Origin: Blautia sp.
Lineage (GTDB): Bacteria > Bacillota > Clostridia > Lachnospirales > Lachnospiraceae
Reading direction: 5' to 3'
Length of the DNA: 64,000 bases
Assembly (NCBI GenBank): GCA_017515325.1
Contig: JAFWGA010000038.1
Location: 38,467-102,466, forward strand
Shown here: positions 29,866-40,348 of the stretch, piece by piece
Layout: every line of letters starts with the position of its first letter
Numbering within the stretch: position 1 is the first letter of the stretch
Made by a program: the position numbers and the translations under genes
Notes under the pieces: generated by a model
What the model was told of the DNA's origin: nothing
The model's input: only the letters and a program-made list of their open reading frames with translations
Databases searched by the model: none

Positions 29866-30939
29866 TTGAGCAACGCAGTCATCATTAAAGACGCCGTAAA
29901 GATTTACGAGGATTTTACCGCCCTGAAAGGCGTTTCTCTGGACATTAAAGAAGGTGAGTTTTTTACCCTGCTGGGTCCTTCCGGCTGTGGTAAAACCACT
30001 CTGCTGCGCATGATCGCCGGCTTCAATTCCATTGAGGGCGGAGATTTTTACATCGGCGATACCCGGATTAATGATATCCCTGCCCATAAAAGGGACATCG
30101 GCATGGTTTTTCAGAACTACGCTATCTTCCCTCATCTTACCGTAGAAGAAAACGTAGCTTATGGCCTGAAGGCGAGAAAGGTTTCCCGCAAGGAGATCCC
30201 TGGCAGAGTGGAAAGAGCTCTCGAACAGGTACAGATCTCCCATCTGGCCAAGCGCAGCCCTTCTGCCCTCTCCGGAGGACAGCAGCAGCGAGTCGCCCTG
30301 GCCAGAGCCTTTGTCATTGAACCCAATGTCCTTCTCATGGACGAGCCCTTGTCCAATCTGGATGCTAAGCTGCGTGTCCAGATGCGCACGGTGATCCGAA
30401 AGCTCCAGAGACAGCTGGGGATCACTACCATATATGTCACCCATGACCAGGAAGAAGCTCTGGCGATTTCAGACCGCATCGCTGTCATGAAGGACGGGGA
30501 GATCATGCAGATCGGAACCCCAAAGGAAATCTACTCCCGTCCGGCCAACCCCTTTGTGGCGGGCTTCATTGGAGTTTCCAATTTCCTGGACTGTGAGATC
30601 CGCTCCTCCTCATCCGGATCTCAGGTAATCCTGAAGGATGCTGCCCCTCTGCCCATAAAGCTGAGGAAGGAATTCGAGGGAAAAGCCAGGCTGTCTGCCA
30701 GGCCGGAGCAGCTTTTCTTTACCGAGCAGGGTATGCCCGGCAAGATTCTTTTCTACACCTTCCTGGGAGATTTCATTGAATACGAGGTCGAGCTTGAGGA
30801 TTCCCAGACTCTTACGGTCAATGAATATACCAAAGATACCAGTATACAGCATGATATCGGAGAGCAGGTCCATATCAGCTTTGATCCGGACAAAATCAGC
30901 CTCTACGATGCCGCTACCGAGGAGGTGCTTTCCCTTTGA
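29866..30939 (+). CDS. ABC importer ATPase (FbpC/PotA-type)
   Basis: A 357-residue ATP-binding subunit. Walker A GPSGCGKTTLLRMIAG (about 37-52), signature LSGGQQQRVALARA, Walker B VLLMDEPLSNLDAKLR, H-loop YVTHDQEEALAISDR. A C-terminal TOBE-like regulatory domain (about 240-355) follows. The start is TTG preceded by AAAGGAGG. Its stop TGA overlaps the TTG start of the permease. Energises import of the solute bound by the upstream protein. Confidence 0.93.
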   Translation: MSNAVIIKDAVKIYEDFTALKGVSLDIKEGEFFTLLGPSGCGKTTLLRMIAGFNSIEGGDFYIGDTRINDIPAHKRDIGMVFQNYAIFPHLTVEENVAYGLKARKVSRKEIPGRVERALEQVQISHLAKRSPSALSGGQQQRVALARAFVIEPNVLLMDEPLSNLDAKLRVQMRTVIRKLQRQLGITTIYVTHDQEEALAISDRIAVMKDGEIMQIGTPKEIYSRPANPFVAGFIGVSNFLDCEIRSSSSGSQVILKDAAPLPIKLRKEFEGKARLSARPEQLFFTEQGMPGKILFYTFLGDFIEYEVELEDSQTLTVNEYTKDTSIQHDIGEQVHISFDPDKISLYDAATEEVLSL

Positions 30940-32594
30940 CAAAAAAATCAAAGAAAATACAACTGGATTTCTGGTTCTTTGTGAGACTCTTCGTCATACT
31001 GGGCTTGTGTCTCTTCATCGTCTATCCCTTTTACACGATCATCACAAAGAGCGTCTTTTCCAATAAGGTGGAAGGACTGACCTTATACAACTTTGTCCGT
31101 TTCTTTACCAAGCCCTACTACTATACTTCCCTGATCCATTCCTTCGTGGTCTGTTTCTTTACGGTGATCTTCGCCACCCTGGTCGGCGTTCCCATCGCCT
31201 ATCTGATGACCCGCTACAACATTGCCGGAAAGAAGATGCTCCACATCGGCATTATTCTCTCCCTGATGAGTCCGCCCTTCATCGGCGCCTACTCCTGGAT
31301 CATCCTATTAGGCCGCGCAGGGGTGGTGACAAAGGCACTGGCTTCGATTGGGATGAACATTCCCACCATCTACGGCAGAAACGGCATCATATTCGTGTTC
31401 ACCCTTCACCTCTTTCCCTATATCTACCTCTATACCAGCGGTGCCATGAACAGCATTGACTCCTCTTTGGAGGAAGCGGCGGAAAACCTGGGGATGAACA
31501 AGCTGCGACGCATCTGGTCGGTCACCCTCCCCGTGATTCTCCCGTCTCTCTTGGCCGGCTGTGTCATGGTCTTCATGACCTGCCTGGCGGACTTCGGAAC
31601 GCCTATGCTGCTGGGAGAGGGCTACACTGTCCTTCCTGTCATGGTCTATAACGAATACATGTCGGAGAGTGCCACCAATCCCTACATGGCTTCTGCCCTG
31701 TCCGTGGTGATCGTTTCCTGTTCCCTGCTGGTTCTCCTCTTTCAGAAGGCTGTCATCGACCGGAAAAACTACATGATGAGCTCCCTGCGCCCGCCGAAAG
31801 AAATCGAGCTTCACGGCGTAAAGCGCTTCCTTGCCGGACTTCCCATCTACATCATCGTATTCCTGGCCTTTTTGCCCCAGGTTGTGGTAGTCTGCCAGTC
31901 CTTTATTGAACGCAGCTTTTCCGGTGTCGTCAAGGGTGTCAATCTCAACAACTATCGCTCCATCGCCAGCAAGCTGTCCCGCAACATCCGCAACACCTAT
32001 GTCTACTCCCTGGTGGCCATCTTCTTTATCATTATCATCGGAATATTGGTAAGCTATATCCTGGTAAGAAAGAAGGGAAAAACTGCCACTTTGATTGACC
32101 TGATGATTATGTTCCCCTATGTGATCCCTGGCTCTGTCTTGGGTATCGGCCTGATCATCGCCTTCAATAAGAAGCCTGTTATCCTGGTGGGAACCTCAGC
32201 CATCATGATCATATCCTACATCATCCGGAAACTGCCCTACACGGTACGGTCCGGCAGCGCTTTCCTCTATCAGATGGATCCCTTTATCGAAGAAGCCTCC
32301 ATTAATCTGGGCGTAAGCCCCATGAAGACCTTCTTTGCGGTGACGGCAAGAATGATGCTTCCCGGAATCATGAGTGGCGCCGTGCTGTCCTGGATCACCT
32401 GCATTAACGAGCTGTCCAGCTCCATCATGCTTTACAGCGGCCGGACCAGTACGATCTCCGTAGCCATTTACCAGGAGGTTACCCGTATGTCCGACGGGAC
32501 GGCTGGCGCCCTGGCCACAATCCTTACCGTGACTACCATACTCTCCCTTCTGATCATATTCCGCCTTACCAAGGGTAAGGTGAAAATAGTGTAA
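30936..32594 (+). CDS. ABC importer permease, fused two-domain (FbpB-type)
   Basis: A 552-residue membrane protein with about twelve helices arranged as two homologous permease halves, as in FbpB/AfuB. EAA loops are visible in each half: SLEEAAENLGMNKLRRIWSV (about 179-198) and FIEEASINLGVSPMKTFFAV. Each would contact one ATPase copy. The start TTG overlaps the ATPase stop (TTGA), so translation is coupled. No further transport gene follows; uvrB begins 29 bases later. Confidence 0.92.
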   Translation: MTKKSKKIQLDFWFFVRLFVILGLCLFIVYPFYTIITKSVFSNKVEGLTLYNFVRFFTKPYYYTSLIHSFVVCFFTVIFATLVGVPIAYLMTRYNIAGKKMLHIGIILSLMSPPFIGAYSWIILLGRAGVVTKALASIGMNIPTIYGRNGIIFVFTLHLFPYIYLYTSGAMNSIDSSLEEAAENLGMNKLRRIWSVTLPVILPSLLAGCVMVFMTCLADFGTPMLLGEGYTVLPVMVYNEYMSESATNPYMASALSVVIVSCSLLVLLFQKAVIDRKNYMMSSLRPPKEIELHGVKRFLAGLPIYIIVFLAFLPQVVVVCQSFIERSFSGVVKGVNLNNYRSIASKLSRNIRNTYVYSLVAIFFIIIIGILVSYILVRKKGKTATLIDLMIMFPYVIPGSVLGIGLIIAFNKKPVILVGTSAIMIISYIIRKLPYTVRSGSAFLYQMDPFIEEASINLGVSPMKTFFAVTARMMLPGIMSGAVLSWITCINELSSSIMLYSGRTSTISVAIYQEVTRMSDGTAGALATILTVTTILSLLIIFRLTKGKVKIV

Positions 32595-32623
32595 CCGAAC
32601 AGCGACAAGGGTATTGATGAAAT

Positions 32624-34615
32624 ATGGAAAAAAGACCAGGTAAGTTTATCATTCATTCGGAATACCAGCCCACCGGCGATCAGCCTCGTGCCATCGACGA
32701 GCTGGTGAAGGGCTTCCGGGAGGGGAACCAGTTTCAGACTCTTCTGGGCGTTACCGGTTCAGGCAAGACCTTCACCATGGCTAATGTCATCACCGCACTG
32801 AACCGGCCGACCCTGGTTCTGGCGCACAACAAAACCCTTGCGGCTCAGCTGTACGGGGAGTTTAAGGAGTTTTTCCCGGAAAATGCCGTGGAATATTTTG
32901 TCTCCTACTACGACTACTATCAGCCGGAGGCCTACGTTCCCTCCACGGACACCTATATCGCCAAGGATTCCGCGATCAACGACGAAATCGACAAGCTTCG
33001 TCTCTCGGCCACCGCTTCCCTCTCCGAACGGAAGGATGTCATCGTAGTCTCCTCGGTTTCCTGCATTTACGGCCTGGGTTCTCCCAAGGAATTCCAGGAC
33101 ATGATGATTTCCCTGCGGCCCGGTATGACCAAGGACAGGGACGAAGTAATCCGCGAGCTGGTCTTAATCCAGTATGAGCGCAGTGAGATGGATTTCAAGC
33201 GGGGTACCTTCCGTGTCCGCGGTGATACCCTGGAGATCTTTCCGGCAAATTTTTCCGACAGTGCCATCCGGGTGGAATTCTTCGGAGACGAGATCGAGAG
33301 AATTACGGATGTGGACGTTCTGACCGGAGCGGTAAAGAGGGAGAATTCCCATGTGGGAATCTTCCCTGCCTCTCATTATGTTGTTCCCATGGATGATATC
33401 CTCCGGGCAGCCAAATCCATAGAAGAAGAGCTGGAAGAAAGGGTAGCCTATTTCAAAAGCGAAGACAAGCTGATCGAAGCTCAGCGCATTGCCGAGCGGA
33501 CCAATTACGATGTGGAAATGATGAAGGAGACCGGCTTCTGTTCCGGCATCGAAAATTATTCCCGCCATCTGACCGGTCTGGCTCCGGGACAGCCCCCCTA
33601 CACTCTTCTGGACTATTTCAATCAGGAATTTCTTTTGATCATCGACGAATCTCATATGACGATTCCTCAGGTTGGGGCCATGTATGTCGGCGACCAGAAC
33701 CGGAAACAGACCCTTGTGGACTACGGATTCCGTCTTCCTTCGGCAAAGGATAACAGGCCCCTGAGCTTCTCCGAGTTTGAAGACAGGCTGGATCAGGTTC
33801 TCTTTGTCTCTGCGACACCGGGGAGCTATGAGGCAGACCATGAGCTTTTGCGTACTGAGCAGGTGATCCGTCCCACAGGCCTTCTTGACCCTGAGGTAAG
33901 TGTACGTCCGGTAGAAGGACAGATCGACGACCTCATTGCCGAGATCAACAAAGAAACGGACAAAAAGAACAAGGTATTGGTGACCACCCTGACCAAAAAG
34001 ATGGCGGAAGATCTGACAGAATATATGCGGGAAGCCGGTATCCGGGTCCGTTATCTCCACTCGGATATTGATACCCTGGAAAGGGCTCAGATTATCCGTG
34101 ATATGCGGCTGGACGTCTTTGACGTGCTTGTGGGAATCAATCTTCTCCGGGAAGGCCTGGATATTCCTGAGATCTCCCTGGTCGCCATCCTGGATGCAGA
34201 CAAGGAAGGCTTTCTCCGCTCAGAGACTTCTCTGATCCAGACCATCGGCAGAGCCGCCAGAAACGCGGAAGGTCACGTCATCATGTACGCCGACGAGATG
34301 ACCGGCTCTATGCAAAGAGCCATTGACGAGACAAATCGGCGTCGGCAGATTCAGTTGAAGTACAACGAAGAGCACCATATCACTCCTACCACAATCAAAA
34401 AGGCTGTCCGGGATCTGATTGCAGTCTCCCGGGCTGTGGCTGAGACCCAGGTCAGGCTGGAGAAGGACCCGGAATCCATGAGCGCCAAAGAGCTGAAGAA
34501 GGTTATTGAGCAGGTGGAAAAGCAGATGCGTGCCGCAGCCGCAGATCTGAATTTCGAACAGGCTGCCGTCCTCAGGGACCAGATGCTGGAGCTGAAGAAA
34601 GCCCTGAAGTCCTAA
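32624..34615 (+). CDS. uvrB: Excinuclease ABC subunit B
   Basis: A 663-residue UvrB, the damage-verifying helicase-like subunit of nucleotide excision repair. Walker A is [18 protein letters not shown]. The beta-hairpin region [12 protein letters not shown] inserts at lesions. [17 protein letters not shown] is the DEAD-like motif and [19 protein letters not shown] is motif VI. The C-terminal UvrC-interacting helix pair ([20 protein letters not shown]) is present. uvrA and uvrC are not in the window. Confidence 0.97.
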   Translation: MEKRPGKFIIHSEYQPTGDQPRAIDELVKGFREGNQFQTLLGVTGSGKTFTMANVITALNRPTLVLAHNKTLAAQLYGEFKEFFPENAVEYFVSYYDYYQPEAYVPSTDTYIAKDSAINDEIDKLRLSATASLSERKDVIVVSSVSCIYGLGSPKEFQDMMISLRPGMTKDRDEVIRELVLIQYERSEMDFKRGTFRVRGDTLEIFPANFSDSAIRVEFFGDEIERITDVDVLTGAVKRENSHVGIFPASHYVVPMDDILRAAKSIEEELEERVAYFKSEDKLIEAQRIAERTNYDVEMMKETGFCSGIENYSRHLTGLAPGQPPYTLLDYFNQEFLLIIDESHMTIPQVGAMYVGDQNRKQTLVDYGFRLPSAKDNRPLSFSEFEDRLDQVLFVSATPGSYEADHELLRTEQVIRPTGLLDPEVSVRPVEGQIDDLIAEINKETDKKNKVLVTTLTKKMAEDLTEYMREAGIRVRYLHSDIDTLERAQIIRDMRLDVFDVLVGINLLREGLDIPEISLVAILDADKEGFLRSETSLIQTIGRAARNAEGHVIMYADEMTGSMQRAIDETNRRRQIQLKYNEEHHITPTTIKKAVRDLIAVSRAVAETQVRLEKDPESMSAKELKKVIEQVEKQMRAAAADLNFEQAAVLRDQMLELKKALKS

Positions 34616-34695
34616 CGCCAGACCGAGTCAGGATATCGGAAACCGTTAACCATGTGCCCATCATGAAAGGGGAAACAAAATCAGAGGAGAGAAAA

Positions 34696-35421
34696 ATGAG
34701 TCAGGAAGTGGAAAAACTGCAGAAGTTGATTGATACCCATGACAATATCGTATTCTTTGGCGGTGCCGGCGTATCCACCGAAAGCGGAATCCCGGATTTC
34801 CGGTCCCAGGATGGACTCTATCACCAGAAATATGATTATCCCCCGGAAACCATCCTCAGCCATACTTTCTTTATGAGAAAAACCGAGGAATTCTATAAAT
34901 TTTACCGGGATAAAATGCTCTGTGACACGGCAAAGCCCAATGCTGCGCATCTGAAGCTGGCGGAGCTGGAAAAGGCAGGCAAGCTGAAGGCTGTCATTAC
35001 CCAGAATATCGACAATCTTCACCAGATGGCCGGCAGCCAGAAGGTATATGAGCTTCATGGCAGTGTCTACAGAAATTACTGTACGAAATGCGGAAAATTC
35101 TATGACTTCGCCTATATCAAGGCAAGCCAGGGAGTTCCCCGCTGCAGCTGCGGCGGCGTTATCAAGCCGGATGTAGTACTCTATGAAGAAGGACTGGACA
35201 ATGAATGCATTCAGGGCGCAGTCCGGGCTATTTCCCATGCTGAGGTTCTGATTATAGGCGGTACTTCGCTGGCCGTCTATCCGGCGGCAGGCCTGATCGA
35301 TTACTTCCGGGGAGATGCCCTTGTCGTGATCAATAAGTCAGCTACGGCTCGGGATGTCCACGCTGATCTTCTGATCACTGAGCCCATAGGGGAGGTATTT
35401 TCCCAAATTGTGGTGCGATAG
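34696..35421 (+). CDS. Sirtuin NAD-dependent protein deacylase
   Basis: A 241-residue Sir2 family deacylase that removes acyl groups from lysines using NAD. Landmarks are FFGGAGVSTESGIPDFRSQDG (core GAGVSTESGIPDFRS), ITQNIDNLHQMAGS, the catalytic His in YELHGSVY, and the zinc Cys pairs CTKC and CSC (RCSCGG). Start chosen because AGAGGAG lies six bases before MSQEVEK; an upstream in-frame ATG has no better site. It follows uvrB on the same strand, functionally unrelated. Confidence 0.94.
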   Translation: MSQEVEKLQKLIDTHDNIVFFGGAGVSTESGIPDFRSQDGLYHQKYDYPPETILSHTFFMRKTEEFYKFYRDKMLCDTAKPNAAHLKLAELEKAGKLKAVITQNIDNLHQMAGSQKVYELHGSVYRNYCTKCGKFYDFAYIKASQGVPRCSCGGVIKPDVVLYEEGLDNECIQGAVRAISHAEVLIIGGTSLAVYPAAGLIDYFRGDALVVINKSATARDVHADLLITEPIGEVFSQIVVR

Positions 35422-35490
35422 GATATTCCCGTAAAACGAAAAGTCGACGCGGCCGGTACCGGTTCGGTATTTGCGCTTCACAGTAACGGA

Positions 35491-35532
35491 AGAAGGCGCA
35501 GCTCCCATTGCCGCAATGGAAGTGCGCCTTCT
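35491..35532. terminator. Candidate bidirectional terminator between sirtuin and DUF951 genes
   Basis: Arms AGAAGGCGCA and TGCGCCTTCT (perfect, 10 bp) enclose an inner CCATTG / CAATGG stem. It lies between convergent genes. No long T-run follows on either strand, so termination strength is uncertain. Confidence 0.5.
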
Positions 35533-35537
35533 GTCTG

Positions 35538-35738
35538 TTATGTATTCCCCTCTTTTTTCTTCAGCTGGCGGGTGTTTTTTTCCACCATGCTCCTGGCGGC
35601 CAGGATGATATGGCCGCATCCTTGGCACTGCAGACGGAAATCTGCGCCAACACGAAGAATCTCCCAGTCCCTGCATCCGCAGGGATGCTGTTTTTTCAGG
35701 GTAACAATATCCCCCTCTTCAAAAATAAAAACACCCAA
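35538..35738 (-). CDS. DUF951 family protein
   Basis: A 66-residue protein of the DUF951 family. It has EEGDIVTLKKQHPCGCRDWE, then VGADFRLQCQGCGHIILAAR. Paired cysteines (CGC and CQGC) suggest a small metal-binding or OB-like fold. Function unknown. Confidence 0.88.
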   Translation of the reverse strand: MGVFIFEEGDIVTLKKQHPCGCRDWEILRVGADFRLQCQGCGHIILAARSMVEKNTRQLKKKEGNT

Positions 35739-35777
35739 TCCTGTCTGTCTCCTTCTCGTCCCATGACCATTCCCGCC

Positions 35778-37583
35778 TTATTTAAACCGGATCAGCTGAA
35801 CTCCTGAATCCAGAACCAGGACATATTTATTAAAGCCGATCTTTGTGATATCCCGCAGCGTACCGTCCACCGTTCCCATGTAGCGCTGCTTCCCTCTCTC
35901 ATTGATGATACACAGCTGAGCACTATTGTACATCAGAATATAACCGTCACTCATTTTGACAGTCGTATAAGGGATATTGAAGTCTTTGGAATGCTTAAAG
36001 CGTCCGTCGCCGGAATAGACATCCATGGTATACTGGGAAGAGAGAGAATTGTTCGTATGAATCAGCCCGATGGTATTGTCATCAAAAAAGGTGCTGACGA
36101 TCTCCTTTTCCGTTTTGACCACTTTTCGTTCCACCGGGACCTGGCCGCCGGAATAAATGGCAAAGCCATTGTCCCGGAAGGCAACACCTTTATTTCCCGT
36201 CAGAGCTTCGACGTCAGGAACGACTACCCCTTCATATTTATAACCACTCACGATCATATCGTCTTCGCTGAGCCCGGAATCTCTGAAGTTGTAGAATGCA
36301 ACATAACTGGTCGTATCGCTGCCATCGATGAACTGGTATGCCACCATCATAATAGCTCCATTATCAAAAAGAGCCACATCCATGGGGTAGCCGGGATCCT
36401 GGATGGTCGTCTGATTATCCGCGATCAACCGCCCGTCTGCACTGTAGAAATTGATCCAGGTATCCTCTCCGCCATCCAATATCGCTGCGGCAAGGCCATT
36501 CCTGGAGACACAGACCTTAACGATCGAATATGGCGTCACGACCCGACCGGTTACACCGGATTCATCCAGTATGACAAGGCTGGTTCCGTCCTTATCCCCG
36601 ATCACGGCATGCTTGCCCCTTATGGCAGCAATCGGATTGGACATCTCGTAGCTTTCGGTCCACAAAAACTGGAGGGAACTGTTCATTAGGCCAACGTCAT
36701 TGGTACTGTACCGCAGGATGTGGTTCTCGAATTCGAGGTATTCTGTGGAAACGGTATCCACCTGTTCGGTGCTGGCGAGGATCCGGTAATCATTATACCT
36801 GCGCTGGGTCAGAAAATACCAGATGGCAAAACAAAGAATTACAATACCGGCCAGAAGCAGACCGGCACGGATGGCCAGTCTCTGAAGCCGCAGCTTCTGC
36901 TGCGGGCTCATGGCAGGCCGTTTTTCCTCTTCGGATACCCTGGGTTTTCTTGTCCGGGCTGGCCGTTCCTGACGATTGGCCGTGCTCCTTCTTTCCTTCG
37001 CTTTGTTTTTTTCGGTCCGGGCAGACCCTTCCTTGCTGCCGGCAGCTCTGCCTGGCCAAGTCTGTCTGTTATTCTCGGTCCGAGAGGATTTCTTCTGAGC
37101 TTTGGCAGCTCTTTCTCCCTCGACTTCTTTTTTTTCTCCGGTCCGGAAATCCGTTTCCTGACTGCCGGTTCTTCTCCTGGAAGAAAAGCCCGGATCGCCT
37201 CCCATGCCCGGCTTTTCCCCTAGGATAGATTCCGTTTCCGCTTTTCCCCTCTCCAGCAAGGAAATAATATTGCGGAATTCACTGTCATCAGAAAGCGCAG
37301 CGATATATTTTTCCTGTTCTTTAGGCTCCACCGTATCCGGGTCAAAGCCCATATCTGTCTCGCCGCGGGTTTTAACGGTTGAAACCGGCTCATCATCTTC
37401 GATTACCGGCTCCGGTTCCGGTTCCGGCTCCGGTTCCGTTTCAGCTTTTTCCTCGGCAAAATCCTCAGGGAGATAGCCTTCAAGGCGCATCAGGCGTTCT
37501 TTCTCATTCTGCAGACGCTGCTTCTGCTTTTCCTTCCGATATTCCTGAAATGAGCCTGCCAATTTCCACCTCCTAATTTGCAC
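35778..37583 (-). CDS. DUF5711 membrane protein with cytoplasmic low-complexity arm
   Basis: A 601-residue protein of the DUF5711 type. The N-terminal 230 residues are charged and low-complexity, with a Glu-Pro run near residues 50-60 and Arg/Lys/Ser-rich stretches. One membrane helix lies at about 240-262 (AGLLLAGIVILCFAIWYFLT). The C-terminal 340 residues look like a beta-propeller facing outside (repeated blades around GKHAVIGDKDGTSLVILD and DDNTIGLIHTNN). Bitopic topology is clear; function is unknown. It lies 3 bases downstream of recR. Confidence 0.8.
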   Translation of the reverse strand: MQIRRWKLAGSFQEYRKEKQKQRLQNEKERLMRLEGYLPEDFAEEKAETEPEPEPEPEPVIEDDEPVSTVKTRGETDMGFDPDTVEPKEQEKYIAALSDDSEFRNIISLLERGKAETESILGEKPGMGGDPGFSSRRRTGSQETDFRTGEKKEVEGERAAKAQKKSSRTENNRQTWPGRAAGSKEGSARTEKNKAKERRSTANRQERPARTRKPRVSEEEKRPAMSPQQKLRLQRLAIRAGLLLAGIVILCFAIWYFLTQRRYNDYRILASTEQVDTVSTEYLEFENHILRYSTNDVGLMNSSLQFLWTESYEMSNPIAAIRGKHAVIGDKDGTSLVILDESGVTGRVVTPYSIVKVCVSRNGLAAAILDGGEDTWINFYSADGRLIADNQTTIQDPGYPMDVALFDNGAIMMVAYQFIDGSDTTSYVAFYNFRDSGLSEDDMIVSGYKYEGVVVPDVEALTGNKGVAFRDNGFAIYSGGQVPVERKVVKTEKEIVSTFFDDNTIGLIHTNNSLSSQYTMDVYSGDGRFKHSKDFNIPYTTVKMSDGYILMYNSAQLCIINERGKQRYMGTVDGTLRDITKIGFNKYVLVLDSGVQLIRFK

Positions 37584-37586
37584 GTC

Positions 37587-38183
37587 CTATAGGTCAACTC
37601 GTCCTTCCAGTGCCCTCAGGAGCGTGACCTCATCGATATATTCCAGATCTCCTCCCACAGGCACACCACTGGCAATCCTGCTGACACGGATACCTGTCGG
37701 TTTGATCAGGCGGGAAAGATACATGGCCGTCGTCTCTCCCTCCAGACTGGAATTGGTAGCAATAATGACCTCCTTGACAGGACCTGCCAGACGTGTCATC
37801 AGCTCCTTCAGGCGGATATCGTCCGGTCCGATCCCCAACATGGGAGAAATGGCTCCGTGAAGGACATGATATACGCCTTCGTATTTGGCTGTCTTTTCAT
37901 ATGCCGCCAGATCCCTGGTGTTTTCCACCACCATGATGGTACTGTGATCTCTGTCCGGATTGGCACAGATGGGACAAAGCTCCTGATCTGTCAGGGTATA
38001 GCATTGCTTACAGTAACGCACATTCTCACGAGCATTTTTGATAGCGCTTGTCAGCTGTTCCACCTGTTCAGGCGGAAGATTCAGGATATGAAAGGCAAGC
38101 CGTTGGGCGGACTTTGCTCCGATACCCGGAAGCCTGGCGAATTCTTCGATCAGACGGTTGATCGGTGTACTGTAGTAATCCAT
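37587..38183 (-). CDS. recR: Recombination protein RecR
   Basis: A 198-residue RecR, part of RecFOR-mediated loading of RecA on gapped DNA. Helix-hairpin-helix RLPGIGAKSAQRLAFHIL near 17-34. Zinc finger CKQCYTLTDQELCPIC (about 57-72). The Toprim domain starts IMVVENTRDLAAYE. The gene overlaps ybaB by one base. The dnaX-ybaB-recR order is classic. Confidence 0.97.
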   Translation of the reverse strand: MDYYSTPINRLIEEFARLPGIGAKSAQRLAFHILNLPPEQVEQLTSAIKNARENVRYCKQCYTLTDQELCPICANPDRDHSTIMVVENTRDLAAYEKTAKYEGVYHVLHGAISPMLGIGPDDIRLKELMTRLAGPVKEVIIATNSSLEGETTAMYLSRLIKPTGIRVSRIASGVPVGGDLEYIDEVTLLRALEGRVDL

Positions 38184-38557
38184 CAGAAAGGAAGACCTCC
38201 GCCAAGCCCTCCAAGTCCGCCGAGACCACCAAGGCCGCCGGCCAGCTGGGTCATCGCAGCAAGGTTCTCCTCCTCTGCTTTGCGAAGGGCTTCATTTGTA
38301 GCCGCCACAATCAGATCCTGAAGCATTTCGATATCGTCCGGATCGACAATTTCTTCGGAGAGGTGTACCCTAAGAACCTCCCGCTTTCCATTGACAACAA
38401 CCTCGATCGCGCCGCCTCCGGCTGAGGCGGTGAATTCCTTCGTCTCCATCTCCTTCTGGCGCTCCATGGCCTCACGCTGCATCTTCTGTGCCTGCTTCAT
38501 CAGGTTGTTCATATTCTGCGGCATTCCCATACCGCCATAACCGCCTCGTTTTGCCAT
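38183..38557 (-). CDS. YbaB/EbfC nucleoid-associated protein
   Basis: A 124-residue YbaB/EbfC family DNA-binding protein. The helix MNNLMKQAQKMQREAMERQK is typical and EFTASAGGGAIEVVVNGKREVLRV is the family core. The C-terminus ends in a short Gly-Leu repeat (LGGLGGLGGLGG) that extends past the usual length. Located between dnaX and recR. Confidence 0.93.
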   Translation of the reverse strand: MAKRGGYGGMGMPQNMNNLMKQAQKMQREAMERQKEMETKEFTASAGGGAIEVVVNGKREVLRVHLSEEIVDPDDIEMLQDLIVAATNEALRKAEEENLAAMTQLAGGLGGLGGLGGLGGGLPF

Positions 38558-38609
38558 TGATGTGTTCTCCTCCTATCATGCTTTTGAACATTGAATCAGG
38601 CTTCTTTGA

Positions 38610-40244
38610 CTAATCCTCGAATTCATCGTCATCCACGGTTTCGATCTGGGCATTGATCCTTCCCAGAGCTTCATCTATCGTGACCCTGCTCAGACGGGCG
38701 GGAGCCTCCTTTCCCGGAAAGATCATCCTGATTTGGGGGGTCACCCCCTGACTGTCTTGGATCACTTTCATCAGTTCCTGGGTATACTCCGGCTGATCCG
38801 CATAATTTTCTCCCAAAAAGCTGGAAAACTCGACAAAAAGGATAGGGTCTGCTGACTCAGGATCATATTTCAGAGCCGCGCTGGACAGATTGGTACGAAA
38901 TCCGCCCCATTCTTCCGGCAGCAGATTCACGATCCTGTTCCAGTTTTCCTTTATCCGTTGAAGATCCCTGGGGGCAGGTTTTGGAGGGACTTCGGACCTA
39001 TGATCCCGGTCTTCGGGAACCTGTCCTTTCCGGGACGGATTACCATCTCCCGCAAAGTCATCCTGCCTGGGTGCGATACCTCTTTCCTCTATCTCCTGGA
39101 TCCGGCTTTCCAGAACCCGGATCCGGTCCAGAAGTGCGTCCGGATTTACATCCATGGATGGCCTGCAGAGTCTGATCAAAGCAACCTCTGTCAGCACTCT
39201 CCTCTGGGTCGTATACCTCAGCTGAGCCGTCAGTTCACTGAGAATCCTGATATAGCGCATGAGAATCCCGGCCTCAGCCATCCGGCTTTCCTCCTGCATC
39301 AGCTTCATATTTTCCCTGGAGGCATCAATCACATCCTCCGGTGCTTCGGCAGTCTGTAACAAAAGAAGGTTTCTCAGATACCAGGTAAGATCAATCACCA
39401 GCTGGGAAAGCTCCCGCCCTCTTGCCACCAGTTCATCCAAAATGCTGATGCAGCCGGAAACATCCCCGGCCAGGATGCATCTTACCAAATGACTGAACAC
39501 TTCTGTGTCCACGGCTCCCAGGACGTCGATTACCTTTTCGAAGGTCAGCTCTTCCCCAAGATAAAATGAGATGCATTGATCCAGCAGGCTCAGAGCATCC
39601 CTCATGGATCCGTCTCCCGCCTTTGCTATGTAGCGTACTGCCCTTTCTTCCGCTTTTACTCCTTCGATGGCCAGAAGGTCTGACAGCCTATTGGCGATCA
39701 CATCCAGGGAAATACGGCGAAAATCGTATCTCTGGCAGCGGGACAGGATCGTGGCGGGAATCTTGTGGGCTTCTGTCGTCGCCATAATGAAGATCACATA
39801 GGAGGGAGGTTCCTCCAGAGTTTTGAGAAGGGCGTTAAAAGCCGCGTTGCTCAGCATATGGACTTCATCGATGATATAGACCTTATATTTTCCCGATGTA
39901 GGCGGATAAGCCACTTCATCCCGGATATCCCTCACATTCTCCACACCGTTATTGGAAGCGGCATCGATCTCAATGACATTCATGCTCGCCCCGGATTTGA
40001 TGTTTTGGCAGGTCTGACATTCGCCGCAGGGATTGCCGTCCACCGGATGTTCACAGTTAACCGCCCGGGCCAGGATCTTGGCTATGGTGGTTTTTCCTGT
40101 TCCCCTCGTCCCGCAAAAGAGGTAGGCGTGGCCGACCCGATCCATTTTCAGCTGATTTTTTAATGTAATGACAATAGGATCCTGGCCTTTGACATCATCA
40201 AAGGTTTCAGGCCTGAATTTACGATACAGTGACAGATAACTCAT
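38610..40244 (-). CDS. dnaX: DNA polymerase III subunit gamma/tau
   Basis: A 544-residue clamp-loader ATPase. MSYLSLYRKFRPETFDDVKGQ opens the AAA+ domain (core YRKFRPETFDDVKGQ). Walker A is CGTRGTGKTTIAKILARAVN. The four zinc cysteines lie in CEHPVDGNPCGECQTC. Walker B/sensor stretch is VYIIDEVHMLSNAAFNALLKTLEEPP. A shorter tau-like C-terminus follows (380-544). No clear -1 frameshift slippery heptamer was recognised. Confidence 0.96.
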   Translation of the reverse strand: MSYLSLYRKFRPETFDDVKGQDPIVITLKNQLKMDRVGHAYLFCGTRGTGKTTIAKILARAVNCEHPVDGNPCGECQTCQNIKSGASMNVIEIDAASNNGVENVRDIRDEVAYPPTSGKYKVYIIDEVHMLSNAAFNALLKTLEEPPSYVIFIMATTEAHKIPATILSRCQRYDFRRISLDVIANRLSDLLAIEGVKAEERAVRYIAKAGDGSMRDALSLLDQCISFYLGEELTFEKVIDVLGAVDTEVFSHLVRCILAGDVSGCISILDELVARGRELSQLVIDLTWYLRNLLLLQTAEAPEDVIDASRENMKLMQEESRMAEAGILMRYIRILSELTAQLRYTTQRRVLTEVALIRLCRPSMDVNPDALLDRIRVLESRIQEIEERGIAPRQDDFAGDGNPSRKGQVPEDRDHRSEVPPKPAPRDLQRIKENWNRIVNLLPEEWGGFRTNLSSAALKYDPESADPILFVEFSSFLGENYADQPEYTQELMKVIQDSQGVTPQIRMIFPGKEAPARLSRVTIDEALGRINAQIETVDDDEFED

Positions 40245-40348
40245 AACAGATGATTCACTCCGTTGCGTTTTTTCGCAAACGACATTGTCGTATCCCGCGC
40301 CGAATATTCGTCTGACATCCCTTGTAAACCCGCGCGCGTATAAAACCG

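Noticed and set aside
28685-32594. Calling the importer an iron transporter
   Set aside because: The family fits, but the FbpA tyrosine pair is not seen, so the substrate is left open.
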